Shown here: positions 8,831 through 18,286 of the stretch, piece by piece
How positions within the stretch are numbered: position 1 is the first letter of the stretch
Layout: each line of letters begins with the position of its first letter
Assembly: GCF_016827605.1 (NCBI RefSeq)
Contig: NZ_JAEPJQ010000005.1
Coordinates: forward strand, 124,001-188,000
DNA length: 64,000 nt
Direction: 5' to 3'
Origin: Hyunsoonleella ulvae
GTDB lineage: Bacteria; Bacteroidota; Bacteroidia; Flavobacteriales; Flavobacteriaceae
Program-made: the position numbers and the translations under genes
The notes under the pieces: generated by a model
The model's input: the letters and a program-made list of their open reading frames with translations, nothing else
Told to the model about the DNA's origin: nothing
The model's database searches: none

Positions 8831-11276
8831 TTCTAACATTGAAAACCCTTGGGGTTAAAAAGTTAGGAATAGCAAATTGACGCTTACTTGACACATCCCT
8901 TACCCAAGTGTTGGTAATTGAGTTTTGCACATCAAAAATATTGAAGATTTCTACGCCAAAGGATAGTTGCTTAAACGGTTTTTTCCAACCACTTTTAAAT
9001 TGTTTGTTTTTGTCTACCAAAACAAATTGAAAACCTACATCGGCACGTTTGTAATCAGGCAACCTAATTTGGAAATCATAAGGGTCTGCATAACTTGGAG
9101 AACCACCAGGAAGCCCTGTATTGTATACTAAATTAAGATATACTCTCATGTTTGGTATATTTGGCACATAGTCCTGAAACAATGCGGCAAACTTTAAACG
9201 CTGATCTGTTGGTCTAGAAATATAACCTCTGTTATCTATATTTTCTTCCGTCTTTAAATATCCAAAACTAAACCAAGATTCTGTACCGGGAACAAATTCT
9301 CCATTAAGGCGCATATCAAGCCCATAGGCATAGGCTTTGGCATTGTTTCTTGCCCGATAACGGATTCTAACATTTTCTAAAGTATATGGATTAACATCAG
9401 TTAAGTTTTTATAAAATACCTCTGAGGTTAGTTTAAAGGGGCGATTCCACATTTTAAAACTATAATCGTTTCCTAATACTAAATGAAATGATTTTTGCGC
9501 CCTTACATTGGGTTGAACAATTCCCATAGAATCTCTTAGCTCACGATAGAAGGGAGGTTGATAATACAAACCTGCTGCTGCTCTAAACAGCATATCTTTT
9601 TTCCAATTAGGTTTTATTGCAAATTGTGCCCTTGGACTTACAACTGTTTGGTTTGAAGTGCTAATATTATCGCCTTTAACACTCCAATTATGCATGCGTA
9701 TACCAGCATTATACCACACTTCATTTTCGCCTATGTAAGACCGTTTACTCCATTGCGCATATGCTTGGAGCCTACTAATTTGAGTATTGTTTCTTGCGCG
9801 CACATTTGTAAAAGGTGTTAGTGGCCCTTCAAAGGCTACATACGGCTGTTCATTTCTCGGTATAGTTCCTGGAGGTCTTATGGAAAAACCTGCCGAATCT
9901 ATTACTTCCCATTCCACCAAGCGATCTCTTATGTCTTCGTTTGTATATTTTAAGGACCACTCAAATCTGTTGTCATCAATTCTTAAATCGCCTTTGGTTT
10001 GTACGGTAGAAATTAAAGCATCTAAATCGTTTCTTCCATGGTTTAATTGGCTGCCTATACCTTCGGTAAACTCAACTTCTCCTAGGTTTTCATCGCCTAT
10101 GCTAGTGTTTACCTCTCCTAGGTTATACTGTGCCAAAATATCAAAGTATTCCTCTTCAGTAGTATGGTATGTTGAGGCTGTTAAGTTTAAGGTTAAGTCG
10201 TCATTGGCAAAATACGTACCTTGAAAAGCACCAAAATAAGTCTGGTATTCTGTTTTTTCTTGCCCTTCATAAAATACTATTAGCGCTACTGGATCAGCTA
10301 TGGTTCCAAAATTGGTTTGTCGCGTTAATGGTTCGTAATCATAACTATTTAAGGATGCGTTGCCCAAGAAACTTAAATGAAACTTATTTGAAAATTTATA
10401 ATTAAAATACCCTTGTAAATCTGCAAAAACAGGACGGAAATTGGTTTGGGTTTGTTTGGCATCTACAAAAAGGTTGTTATTACGATATCTTGCCCCAACT
10501 ATACCTGTAAATTTTGAGTCTTTGCTAATGTTTTCAACAGAAACGGCTGCTCCAAGTAAACTTAAATCTGCATTTACCTCAAACATATAAGGGGTTTTAT
10601 AAGTAATATCTAAAACGGAAGATAGTTTATCTCCATATTTTGCCTGAAAGCCACCAGCGGAAAAATCAACATTCTGTACCAAATCTGGGTTTACAAAACT
10701 CAACCCTTCTTGTTGTCCAGATCTTACCAGAAAGGGGCGATATACCTCAATACCATTAATATAAACTAAGTTTTCATCGTAGTTACCTCCTCTTACTGAA
10801 TATTGCGTACTTAATTCATTATTGTTATTTACACCGGGAAGTGATAATAGCAAATTTTCTACCCCAGCATTTGCTCCAGGTATTCTTCTAACGGTTTCCC
10901 TGTCTAAGGTAACAATACCTTCAACTTCTTTTCTGCGTTTCCCTGAGATCACCACTTCGTTAATTTGTTCCACAGAGGTGCTCATCACTGGATAAAACTC
11001 TCTGATAACCCCATTTTTTAAATTAAAAGTTACCAACACTTTTTTATGTGAAATATGGGTAAACTCTACAATAACCTCTTGATTTGCTGGAATATTGATA
11101 GAATAAAACCCGTTTTCATTGGTTTGGGTTCCTGTATTTCCAGTTTTTACAGATACGTTCTCTATGGGGTTTTTGTTTTCGTCTAGCACTACACCTTTTA
11201 AGGTGGCTTCTTGAGAAACACCAGTTAAAATAGCAAAAAAGAAAAGTACTATGGTTAGTCGGTAAGTCGTTTTCAA
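8814..11276 (-). CDS. TonB-dependent receptor with carboxypeptidase-like regulatory domain
   Basis: 820 residues. After the signal peptide (about 1-21) there is a CarboxypepD_reg-like beta-sandwich (about 23-105: LKGVVLDENKNPIENVSV), then a plug domain (about 115-225: VRRIPGANAGVENLLLSLPGV, YSVRGGNYDENLVYINGIEVY). A 22-strand barrel runs to the final aromatic-rich FNVRTTMKF. It imports an unknown substrate through the outer membrane using TonB energy. There is no SusD partner next to it, so it is not a standard polysaccharide locus. It lies 12 nt after the M23 peptidase gene, so the two are likely co-transcribed. Confidence 0.92.
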   Translation of the reverse strand: MKTTYRLTIVLFFFAILTGVSQEATLKGVVLDENKNPIENVSVKTGNTGTQTNENGFYSINIPANQEVIVEFTHISHKKVLVTFNLKNGVIREFYPVMSTSVEQINEVVISGKRRKEVEGIVTLDRETVRRIPGANAGVENLLLSLPGVNNNNELSTQYSVRGGNYDENLVYINGIEVYRPFLVRSGQQEGLSFVNPDLVQNVDFSAGGFQAKYGDKLSSVLDITYKTPYMFEVNADLSLLGAAVSVENISKDSKFTGIVGARYRNNNLFVDAKQTQTNFRPVFADLQGYFNYKFSNKFHLSFLGNASLNSYDYEPLTRQTNFGTIADPVALIVFYEGQEKTEYQTYFGAFQGTYFANDDLTLNLTASTYHTTEEEYFDILAQYNLGEVNTSIGDENLGEVEFTEGIGSQLNHGRNDLDALISTVQTKGDLRIDDNRFEWSLKYTNEDIRDRLVEWEVIDSAGFSIRPPGTIPRNEQPYVAFEGPLTPFTNVRARNNTQISRLQAYAQWSKRSYIGENEVWYNAGIRMHNWSVKGDNISTSNQTVVSPRAQFAIKPNWKKDMLFRAAAGLYYQPPFYRELRDSMGIVQPNVRAQKSFHLVLGNDYSFKMWNRPFKLTSEVFYKNLTDVNPYTLENVRIRYRARNNAKAYAYGLDMRLNGEFVPGTESWFSFGYLKTEENIDNRGYISRPTDQRLKFAALFQDYVPNIPNMRVYLNLVYNTGLPGGSPSYADPYDFQIRLPDYKRADVGFQFVLVDKNKQFKSGWKKPFKQLSFGVEIFNIFDVQNSITNTWVRDVSSKRQFAIPNFLTPRVFNVRTTMKF

Positions 11277-11288
11277 AGGCAGTCTAGT

Positions 11289-12974
11289 TTATTTTCTGTA
11301 AAATATAGTTTCAAAAGTAGAACTATTTCCAACATTATCTGTAACAATTACTTTTAAATTATTTTTTGTGTCAACTACAGCCCCATCATTAAAATCGTGG
11401 GTTAGCGTTTTAGTTTTATAATCATATTCCATTAAAATCCACTTTCCGTTAACGGTAGCCCTATAACTTGATATACCAGAAAGCTCATCGTTAATTTTTA
11501 TTTTAAGAAAACGATATTTGCTCAACCATTGTCCTTTTTTAAAGTTAACGGGGCTTATGGTTGGTTCCTCATTGTCATAGGTCAAAGCATAGGTGCCTAG
11601 CCTTTTAGTGTAAGACGATAATGTATCGCCTGTACGCTTGGTAAACGAATAATATGGCGTTTTCTTATAACCAGACAACCTGGCAATAAAAAGTTTATTC
11701 TTGTCCTCAGCATTATACTTGCTTATGTTGTATGAGATTTTAAGATTTTTCTTTAAAGGCACAACATCTTCATGAATGCTTAAGGTATCTCCTTTTACAC
11801 TAAAATCCATATAAAAATCTTGGTAAAATGTGTCGGGGTAAATATCTACATTGATGTGATTCTCTTTTAGAGTTGTACTCTTGTTTGCAAAAATATAATA
11901 GGGCGTTGTTGTTTTGGGTTTAGCTTTTGTTTTTGTGTTTTTTTGACCTTTAATAGGTATTGTAACCCATGCAGTATTGTTCTTAAAGTCGCTAATCTTA
12001 ATTTTATATACCGAATATGTGCTGTCGGCAATAGTTAAAACACCATCTTTATATAAATCTTTATAAATACTCAGCGGATTGTTTATTCTAAAGAGTTTTT
12101 GAATTCTTTGTTTGTGTGACTTAAAATGTTTGTAGTCTATAAGCTGATTTATATGTTTGGTTTCATGAAACGCAAACCGTTTAAAATCGAGCTCAAAATT
12201 TTTACTGCCATTTACAAAGGTTTGGATGTTGTATACTCCGTTTTTATTTACAGCTAAATCTTGCCTGTCCCAAGTAGTAATTCCAAACCCTATTTTCCCA
12301 AATGCTTGAATATTTTCAACAGTATAGTCTCCATTTTTTAAAGGGATTAGCTTTAGATTTTGTTTTACATAAGAATGCTTTACACAAGAACTATCGTCTA
12401 GAGGGTAAGCATAAATAGATGTAACAGTTGGAAGCTTGGAATCCTTAATGTTAATACCAAATAACATTGGATTTATGGGGCGCTCTGCATTATCACGGAT
12501 TTCAAAATGTAAATGCGGACCACCTGAGCCACCTGAATTTCCACTATAGGCAACTAGATTGCCTTTTGTAACGAGTAACGCATCGGTTTTAGGGAAAAGT
12601 TCAATTTCATAGGATTCTTTCTCGTATTGTTTCTTTTTGATGTAATCCTCAATTTCTGGAGCAAACTTTTTTAAATGCGCATAAACCGTTGTATATCCAT
12701 TGTTATGTGTAATGTATAATGCTTTTCCATAACCATAGTGCGATACCTTTATTCTGCTAACATAACCGTCAGCAGCAGCCTTTACCTTTAAACCCGTACG
12801 TTGTTGTGTTTTTATATCTACACCTGAGTGAAAGTGGTTGGAACGTAACTCTGCAAATGTTCCTGATAGTATGAGTGGGATATCTAAAGGGCTACCAAAG
12901 TAATCTTGAGGATATATATTTTGTGCTCCAATAGGTATAGAAAACAGAAGTGCTAGGGCAAGAAGTATTCGCAT
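11289..12974 (-). CDS. M23 family metallopeptidase (LytM-type)
   Basis: 561 residues with a signal peptide (about 1-17). The LytM/M23 domain is near the N-terminus: first zinc ligands in HFHSGVD (His49, Asp53) and the later HLHFEIR motif (His154, His156). The usual intervening insert is long and Lys-rich. The remaining ~390 residues are beta-rich with no catalytic motif, ending in a TDNVGN Ig-like strand. All zinc ligands are intact, so it is probably an active periplasmic peptidoglycan endopeptidase. First gene of a pair with the TonB receptor. Confidence 0.88.
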   Translation of the reverse strand: MRILLALALLFSIPIGAQNIYPQDYFGSPLDIPLILSGTFAELRSNHFHSGVDIKTQQRTGLKVKAAADGYVSRIKVSHYGYGKALYITHNNGYTTVYAHLKKFAPEIEDYIKKKQYEKESYEIELFPKTDALLVTKGNLVAYSGNSGGSGGPHLHFEIRDNAERPINPMLFGINIKDSKLPTVTSIYAYPLDDSSCVKHSYVKQNLKLIPLKNGDYTVENIQAFGKIGFGITTWDRQDLAVNKNGVYNIQTFVNGSKNFELDFKRFAFHETKHINQLIDYKHFKSHKQRIQKLFRINNPLSIYKDLYKDGVLTIADSTYSVYKIKISDFKNNTAWVTIPIKGQKNTKTKAKPKTTTPYYIFANKSTTLKENHINVDIYPDTFYQDFYMDFSVKGDTLSIHEDVVPLKKNLKISYNISKYNAEDKNKLFIARLSGYKKTPYYSFTKRTGDTLSSYTKRLGTYALTYDNEEPTISPVNFKKGQWLSKYRFLKIKINDELSGISSYRATVNGKWILMEYDYKTKTLTHDFNDGAVVDTKNNLKVIVTDNVGNSSTFETIFYRK

Positions 12975-13095
12975 ATTTATGTATTAGGCTAAAATATTAA
13001 TTTGAGTACAATATCCAAAGGATAAAACAAAAATCAAGCCATATAATAGGAATCAGGATGTTAGGGATAATTTTCTAAAAATTATGAAAAAACAA

Positions 13096-13126
13096 TTGCT
13101 ATTTAGGGTTAGGTATGTTAACTTTG
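13096..13126 (+). promoter_or_regulatory. Promoter of the zapB-like/zapA operon
   Basis: TTG at 13096-13098, a 20-nt spacer, then TAACTTTG at 13119-13126. This fits the Bacteroidota pattern of a -33 TTG and a -7 TAnnTTTG. The first start codon follows 24 nt later. Confidence 0.65.
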
Positions 13127-13150
13127 TTACATGAGTATTGTTTTTTGTAA

Positions 13151-13441
13151 ATGAGTAAGATTGAAGATATTGTCGATTCTTTAGAACACAAAATTAGCAA
13201 AGTACTGCTTAAGGTAGACACTTTAAAACAAACTAATCTAGCGTTGTCTAAAGATTTAGCATCAGCACGACAGGAAATTCAAGCCCAAAAAGAAATAAAC
13301 ACTAATTGGGAAGAAAAGTATGAAGCTCTAAAAATTGCAAATTCAATGCTTGGTAGTGACGATAATAAAAGAGATACTAAGCTTAAAATAAACGCGTTAA
13401 TTAGAGACATAGACCATTGTATAGCACAACTATCTGATTAA
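13151..13441 (+). CDS. Small coiled-coil protein, ZapB-like position
   Basis: 96 residues, nearly all heptad-like coiled coil (about 5-70) with a short C-terminal IRDIDHCIAQL helix. It sits 14 nt upstream of zapA under a shared promoter. Flavobacterial genomes keep this small coiled-coil gene in front of zapA, and a role as a division-ring partner (ZapB-like) is a reasonable inference. There is no sequence motif that proves it. It is sometimes misannotated as a tRNA synthetase fragment. Confidence 0.7.
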   Translation: MSKIEDIVDSLEHKISKVLLKVDTLKQTNLALSKDLASARQEIQAQKEINTNWEEKYEALKIANSMLGSDDNKRDTKLKINALIRDIDHCIAQLSD

Positions 13442-13455
13442 AGTAAAATAAATCA

Positions 13456-13749
13456 ATGTCTGAAAAGCTTAAAATAAAGCTATCTATAGCCAATAGAGTA
13501 TATCCTTTAACCATAGATGTGTCTCAGGAAGAAGGATTAAGAAAGGCGGCAAAGAATATAGAGACAATGATTAAGCAATTTGAGCAAAGTTACTCCGTTA
13601 GGGATAAACAAGATGTATTAGCTATGTGTGCTTTACAATTTGCATCCCAAGCGGAACAAAAAACAATAGATAAAGAAGTACGAAATGAGGTTGTTGAAGA
13701 GAAGCTTACGGCTATCAACAACATGTTAGAAGCTCATTTAAGTGCTTAA
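13456..13749 (+). CDS. zapA: Cell division protein ZapA
   Basis: 97 residues, the normal length. The N-terminal beta segment (KLKIKLSIANRVYPLTIDVSQEE) and the first helix with RKAAKNIETMI match the FtsZ-binding head of ZapA. The rest is the dimerising coiled coil. ZapA bundles FtsZ filaments at midcell. It stands just upstream of the 6S-like RNA and rny, an order also recalled from other flavobacteria and echoing the zapA-ssrS neighbourhood of proteobacteria. Confidence 0.88.
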   Translation: MSEKLKIKLSIANRVYPLTIDVSQEEGLRKAAKNIETMIKQFEQSYSVRDKQDVLAMCALQFASQAEQKTIDKEVRNEVVEEKLTAINNMLEAHLSA

Positions 13750-13778
13750 CGTTCTTTAAAATAAAGTAAAAAGTTACT

Positions 13779-13965
13779 ACCTACATCGGTTATTTTTTTG
13801 ATAAACTCAACGTTAATTCTTTAAAAAGGGTAAGTTGAAGTTGTAAAAGCATGCTGCTAGTGCTGGTTTATCCCAGTATCTCGGGCAGACCCTTGATCAG
13901 CTTGTTAGCCCTAAACTTGTTTTTAAGGAGTTTATACAAAACATTATACTGATGTAGGTTTTTTT
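13779..13965 (+). ncRNA. ssrS: 6S RNA, 6S-Flavo type
   Basis: No reading frame fits the 240 nt between zapA and rny. A perfect 12-bp closing stem pairs 13779-13790 (ACCTACATCGGT) with 13948-13959, including one G-U, and a seven-T run follows (13959-13965). The enclosed sequence is GC-richer than its surroundings and can fold into a long interrupted rod (for example around GCTGGTTTATCCCAG, 13871-13885). A ~181-nt rod with a terminal closing stem and U tail, directly downstream of zapA, is what is expected of the 6S-Flavo RNA that binds housekeeping RNA polymerase by mimicking an open promoter. I identified it by shape and location, not by a covariance search. Confidence 0.8.
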
Positions 13966-13989
13966 ATATATATAATCAACTAAATTAAA

Positions 13990-15564
13990 ATGGATAACTC
14001 AATTATATTAATTGTAGGAGGAGTAATTGTAGGGCTGATAATAGGATTTATTGTAGCCAAGGCAATGGAAAAAAACAATGCATCTAAGCTTATAAAAAAT
14101 GCTAAAAAGGATGCAGCATCAATACTGAAAGAGGCTAAGAGCGAGGGAGAAACCCTAAAGAAAGATAAAATACTTCAAGCTAAAGAGAAGTTTATTGAAC
14201 TAAAGGCAGAACACGAAAAAGTAATTTTATCTCGTGATAAAAAAATGGCCGAAGCTGAAAAGCGTACCAGGGATAAGGAATCTCAAGTATCAAACGAACT
14301 ATCTAAAAATAAAAAGTTAAACGCAGAAATTGAAAATAAGCTAAAGGACTATAACCATAGAATAAATGTACTTGATAAGAAACAGTCCGAAATAGATAAG
14401 TTACATAAAAGTCAAGTACAGCAATTAGAGGTTATCTCCAGTTTATCTGCTGAAGAAGCCAAAGCACAATTGGTAGAATCCCTTAAAGGAGAAGCTAAAA
14501 ATGATGCTATGGCGTATATACAAAGTGCACTTGAGGAAGCTAAATTAACCGCAGAACAAGAAGCTAAAAAGGTTATAATTAATACCATACAACGTGTAGG
14601 TACAGAAGAGGCCGTAGATAACTGTGTATCTGTATTCAATATAGAATCAGATGACGTTAAAGGACGTATTATTGGGCGAGAAGGTAGAAACATAAGGGCA
14701 ATAGAAGCTGCAACAGGTGTTGAAATTATTGTGGACGACACTCCTGAAGCTATCATTTTATCATGTTTTGATTCTGTACGTCGTGAAATTGCAAGATTGT
14801 CACTTCACAAACTGGTTACTGATGGTAGAATTCATCCAGCTAGAATAGAAGAGATCGTTAAAAAGACCAAAAAACAAATTGAACAAGAGATTATTGAAGT
14901 TGGTAAACGTACTGTAATAGATTTAGGTATTCATAATTTAAATCCTGAATTAATAAAAACAGTAGGTAGAATGAAATACCGTTCATCGTACGGACAAAAC
15001 TTGTTGCAACACTCTAGAGAGGTAGCAAAACTGTGTGGTGTCATGGCTGCAGAATTAGGTTTAAATCCTAAATTGGCAAAACGCGCAGGATTACTACACG
15101 ATATAGGAAAGGTGCCAGATGCAGAAACCGATATGGAAACACCACATGCTATTTTGGGGATGCAATGGGCCGAAAAGTATGGGGAAAAAGAAGATGTATG
15201 TAATGCCATTGGCGCACACCATGATGAGATAGAAATGAAATCTTTACTTGCGCCTATAGTACAAGTATGTGATGCAATTTCTGGAGCAAGACCAGGGGCA
15301 AGGCGTCAGGTTTTAGATAGCTATATCCAACGTTTAAAAGATTTAGAAGATATTGCTTTTGGATTTAACGGTGTTAAAAAGGCATATGCAATACAAGCAG
15401 GAAGGGAATTACGCGTTATTGTAGAAAGTGAAAAAGTAAATGATGAAAAAGCTGCAGAACTATCTTTTAACATCTCCCAGAAAATCCAGACGGATATGAC
15501 ATATCCCGGACAGGTGAAAATTACAGTGATTAGAGAAACAAGAGCTGTTAACATCGCTAAATAA
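13990..15564 (+). CDS. rny: Ribonuclease Y
   Basis: 524 residues, the standard length. An N-terminal membrane helix (about 4-24) is followed by a long charged coiled coil (about 30-190), a KH domain with [15 protein letters not shown] (about 223-238), and an HD domain whose metal-binding pair is in LLHDIGK (about 373) with GAHHDE downstream. RNase Y is a membrane-tethered endonuclease that starts mRNA decay. It is monocistronic here: it is preceded by the 6S-like RNA and ends at the hairpin 15610-15636. Confidence 0.95.
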   Translation: MDNSIILIVGGVIVGLIIGFIVAKAMEKNNASKLIKNAKKDAASILKEAKSEGETLKKDKILQAKEKFIELKAEHEKVILSRDKKMAEAEKRTRDKESQVSNELSKNKKLNAEIENKLKDYNHRINVLDKKQSEIDKLHKSQVQQLEVISSLSAEEAKAQLVESLKGEAKNDAMAYIQSALEEAKLTAEQEAKKVIINTIQRVGTEEAVDNCVSVFNIESDDVKGRIIGREGRNIRAIEAATGVEIIVDDTPEAIILSCFDSVRREIARLSLHKLVTDGRIHPARIEEIVKKTKKQIEQEIIEVGKRTVIDLGIHNLNPELIKTVGRMKYRSSYGQNLLQHSREVAKLCGVMAAELGLNPKLAKRAGLLHDIGKVPDAETDMETPHAILGMQWAEKYGEKEDVCNAIGAHHDEIEMKSLLAPIVQVCDAISGARPGARRQVLDSYIQRLKDLEDIAFGFNGVKKAYAIQAGRELRVIVESEKVNDEKAAELSFNISQKIQTDMTYPGQVKITVIRETRAVNIAK

Positions 15565-15609
15565 AATATTTCTGTAATAGAGAGCTATAGAATAGAATAA
15601 ATAATATTG

Positions 15610-15636
15610 AAAAATCCAGTGTAAGCTGGATTTTTT
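15610..15636. terminator. Bidirectional terminator between rny and xerD
   Basis: A 10-bp stem (15610-15619 with 15626-15635) has a 6-nt loop and A and T tracts on its two sides. It lies between the convergent stops of rny and xerD and can serve both. Confidence 0.88.
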
Positions 15637-15650
15637 AATTTCACTAACTA

Positions 15651-16547
15651 TTATTTCCTAGGATGAAACTTTTCTACAACTTTAGTTAAATGGCTTTTAT
15701 CTAAATGCACATAAATTTCAGTAGTGGTAATACTCTCATGGCCTAACATTAATTGTATGGCTCGTAAATCAGCATTATTTTGAAGCAAATGCGTCGCAAA
15801 AGAATGTCTAAACGTATGTGGAGATACGTTTTTCTTTAGCCCTATTTTTTCAACCAATTGTTTAATGATAGTAAACACCATGGCTCTGGTTAATTGTTTG
15901 CCTCTTCTATTTAAAAACAACGTATCTTCATATCCCGCTTGAATGTTTAAATGTCTTCTGATTTCTGTTCTGTAAATAGTTATATATTTCATTGTAGATT
16001 CAACAATTGGCACAAAACGCTGTTTATCTCCCTTGCCTGTAACCTTAATAAAACCTTCATCAAAAAATAAATCAGATAGTTTTAAATTAATAAGTTCACT
16101 AACACGTAAGCCACAGCCGTATAGTGTCTCAAGCATAGCTCTATTACGTTCGCCTTCTGGTTTACTTAAATCTATAGCACTAATAATTTGATCTATTTCT
16201 TCTTCCGAAAGTGTGTCGGGAAGTTTTCGCCCAATTTTTGGGGATTCAATTAAATCCAACGGATTATCATTTCTATAATCTTCAAAAACCAGATAATTAA
16301 AGAAACTACGAAGCCCGGAGATTAATCGGGATTGGGAGCGTTCATTAATTATTTTAGCCGTTTCATAAATAAACTGTTGTATCACTTCTTTAGAAATAGA
16401 AATAGGGCTGTGGCTAATTTCATTGGACTCCAAGTAGTTTTTTAGTTTAAGAATATCAAGGATGTAATTGTCTATGGAGTTTTGGGACAAACCACGTTCA
16501 ATCTTCAAATACAAGGAATAATCTTTAATCGCATTTCGCCATTTCAT
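15651..16547 (-). CDS. xerD: Tyrosine recombinase XerD
   Basis: 298 residues, the usual Xer length. There is an N-terminal SAM-like core-binding domain (about 3-90) and a catalytic domain with every active residue: Arg148 (GCGLRVSEL), Lys172, His244 and Arg247 (HTFRHSFATHLL), His270 and nucleophile Tyr279 (EIYVHLD). With a partner Xer protein it resolves chromosome dimers at dif. A chromosomal housekeeping position (next to rny, no phage genes) argues against an element integrase. Confidence 0.92.
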   Translation of the reverse strand: MKWRNAIKDYSLYLKIERGLSQNSIDNYILDILKLKNYLESNEISHSPISISKEVIQQFIYETAKIINERSQSRLISGLRSFFNYLVFEDYRNDNPLDLIESPKIGRKLPDTLSEEEIDQIISAIDLSKPEGERNRAMLETLYGCGLRVSELINLKLSDLFFDEGFIKVTGKGDKQRFVPIVESTMKYITIYRTEIRRHLNIQAGYEDTLFLNRRGKQLTRAMVFTIIKQLVEKIGLKKNVSPHTFRHSFATHLLQNNADLRAIQLMLGHESITTTEIYVHLDKSHLTKVVEKFHPRK

Positions 16548-16770
16548 ACAGCTATAAAAGTATTGAAAAAATCATAAAGAAATTCTGGTGCACATGTATA
16601 GTTGTATGTGTTTCTTGTTAAAATTGTTAATAATTATATTGTTTAACCCATTGATAAACAAAATCTTATGTTTTGTGTTAATAATAGTGTTAATAAAGTA
16701 TACACGTAGTATTTATTTTACTGGAAATTTATCTATTTTTGAAACTATCAAACTATAAACTTTATACATT

Positions 16771-17268
16771 ATGAAAAAATTATTTTTTGTGGCAATTATT
16801 GTCATTTTTGGAAGCCTTAGTGTAAATGCTCAAGGACAATTTAATGGAGGTGTTAATGCTGGACTCATTACTGGAGATTTCAGTGATTTTTACTCTTTCA
16901 ATCTTACAATAGACGCTTCATATTTATGGGAAGTATCAGATCAAATTGAAGTAGGAGCTGCTACAGGTTTCTCTCACTCTTTTGGTAAGGATACTGATTT
17001 TGCAGATGCTGAAGACGCACAATTTTTGCCTCTAGCTGCAGCAGGTCGTTTTAACATTTCTGATGAATTTACTGTAGGAGTGGATTTAGGATATGCTGTT
17101 GGTATCAATGATGGGAATGATGGTGGCTTTTATTATGCGCCAAGAGTTCAATATGCTGTAAGTGAATCTCTAGATGTTGTTGTAGCTTACAGAGGAATAA
17201 GCCTCGATGCTGGACCTATTAGTGTAGGTTTTAATGTTATAACTGCAGGTGTAGAATTTGCTTTATAA
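16771..17268 (+). CDS. Small outer-membrane beta-barrel protein
   Basis: 165 residues with a signal peptide (VNAQ cleavage near residue 20). The mature part is alternating hydrophobic strands with acidic loops and a final VGFNVITAGVEFAL ending in a hydrophobic residue, as in 8-stranded OmpA/W-type barrels. A TATTTTTG box is at 16734-16741 and the terminator 17294-17322 follows, so it is a single-gene unit. Function unknown. Confidence 0.75.
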   Translation: MKKLFFVAIIVIFGSLSVNAQGQFNGGVNAGLITGDFSDFYSFNLTIDASYLWEVSDQIEVGAATGFSHSFGKDTDFADAEDAQFLPLAAAGRFNISDEFTVGVDLGYAVGINDGNDGGFYYAPRVQYAVSESLDVVVAYRGISLDAGPISVGFNVITAGVEFAL

Positions 17269-17293
17269 CATAATATAATTTGAATAAAAACGT

Positions 17294-17322
17294 AAGGGAG
17301 GTTAATAAAACCTCCCTTTTTT
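17294..17322 (+). terminator. Intrinsic terminator after the barrel gene
   Basis: An 8-bp stem AAGGGAGG (17294-17301) with CCTCCCTT (17311-17318), a 9-nt loop and a T run to 17322. Confidence 0.88.
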
Positions 17323-17337
17323 ATGCAATAACTTTTG

Positions 17338-17345
17338 TATTTTTG
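17338..17345 (+). promoter_or_regulatory. Candidate -7 box of aroQ (possible leaderless start)
   Basis: TATTTTTG matches TAnnTTTG and ends only 4 nt before the aroQ ATG, directly after the preceding terminator. No TTG was found at the expected -33 distance, so the call rests on the -7 box alone. Confidence 0.4.
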
Positions 17346-17349
17346 ACTC

Positions 17350-17769
17350 ATGAAAAAATTAATCATCATTAATGGCCCTAACCTTAATCTATTAGGTAAA
17401 CGAGAACCAAATATATATGGTAGCTTGTCTTTTACTGAGTTTATGGATGAGGTAAAACAAAAATATCCAAAAGTAGATTTAGATTATTTTCAGTCGAATA
17501 TAGAAGGGGAATTAATAGATAAATTGCATGAGGTTGGGTTTTCTTATGATGGCATTATATTGAATGCTGCTGCATACACGCATACTTCTGTTGGTATTGG
17601 TGATGCGATAAAAGCTATAGAGGTACCTGTGATTGAAGTTCATATTTCTAATACCTTTGGGAGAGAAGAATTTAGGCATCAATCTTATATTTCGCCCAAT
17701 GCCAAAGGGGTCATCCTCGGATTTGGATTGCAGAGTTATGAACTAGCAATACAGAGTTTTTTAAGTTAA
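17350..17769 (+). CDS. aroQ: 3-dehydroquinate dehydratase, type II
   Basis: 139 residues, the normal size of the dodecameric type II enzyme of the shikimate pathway, which dehydrates 3-dehydroquinate. Key parts are present: NGPNLNLLGKREPNIYG with catalytic Tyr23, the LNAAAYTH substrate loop, and EVHISNTFGREEFRH with catalytic His98 and substrate-binding Arg109. A small barrel-protein gene follows 19 nt downstream on the same strand and may be co-transcribed. Confidence 0.94.
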   Translation: MKKLIIINGPNLNLLGKREPNIYGSLSFTEFMDEVKQKYPKVDLDYFQSNIEGELIDKLHEVGFSYDGIILNAAAYTHTSVGIGDAIKAIEVPVIEVHISNTFGREEFRHQSYISPNAKGVILGFGLQSYELAIQSFLS

Positions 17770-17788
17770 TTCCTGTAAAAATTATGGT

Positions 17789-18274
17789 ATGAGGTGCTTA
17801 TATCTATTATTATTACTTCTAATCATTACTTTTAAATGCGCATCGCAATCTAAAAATAAAATTTCTTTTGGGGTAAAAGCTGGTGCTAACTTCACTTTTT
17901 TTAAGGTAGTAGAGGGTAATTTTGGTACTAATCCAGATACAGCAACTGGTTTCTATTTTGGAAGTTTTATAGATCTTGAAATTGATGAGAATGCCTCAGT
18001 ACAACCAGAAGTACTCTACATACTACTCAACGACTTTAATTTTATTAATGCACCTATTTATATGAAATATAAGGTTGGGCATAATTTAAATGTATTAGTT
18101 GGACCAAGTTTAAACTACTTTTTCGACTTTTTTAGTAATAAGTTTAAAGTTAGGGGAGATATTGCAACTTCATACCAGCTAAGTAAAAATATAGATGTAC
18201 ATATTAAATATACTTTAGGATTTCAAGAAATCACACCTAATGGCTTGTTTATTGGTCTTGGCTGTAAAATTTAA
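17789..18274 (+). CDS. Outer-membrane beta-barrel, PorT-like
   Basis: 161 residues with a short signal peptide (about 1-19, FKCASQ). The mature start KISFGVKAGANFTFFKV and the repeated amphipathic strands resemble the small flavobacterial barrel family that includes PorT-like proteins. No functional motif. It starts 19 nt after aroQ and faces a different barrel gene 12 nt away with no obvious hairpin between them. Confidence 0.7.
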   Translation: MRCLYLLLLLLIITFKCASQSKNKISFGVKAGANFTFFKVVEGNFGTNPDTATGFYFGSFIDLEIDENASVQPEVLYILLNDFNFINAPIYMKYKVGHNLNVLVGPSLNYFFDFFSNKFKVRGDIATSYQLSKNIDVHIKYTLGFQEITPNGLFIGLGCKI

Positions 18275-18286
18275 AAATTACAATGA

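Noticed and set aside
15651-16547. XerD-like gene as the integrase of a mobile element
   Set aside because: Length and neighbours fit housekeeping XerD, and no element ends or cargo lie beside it.
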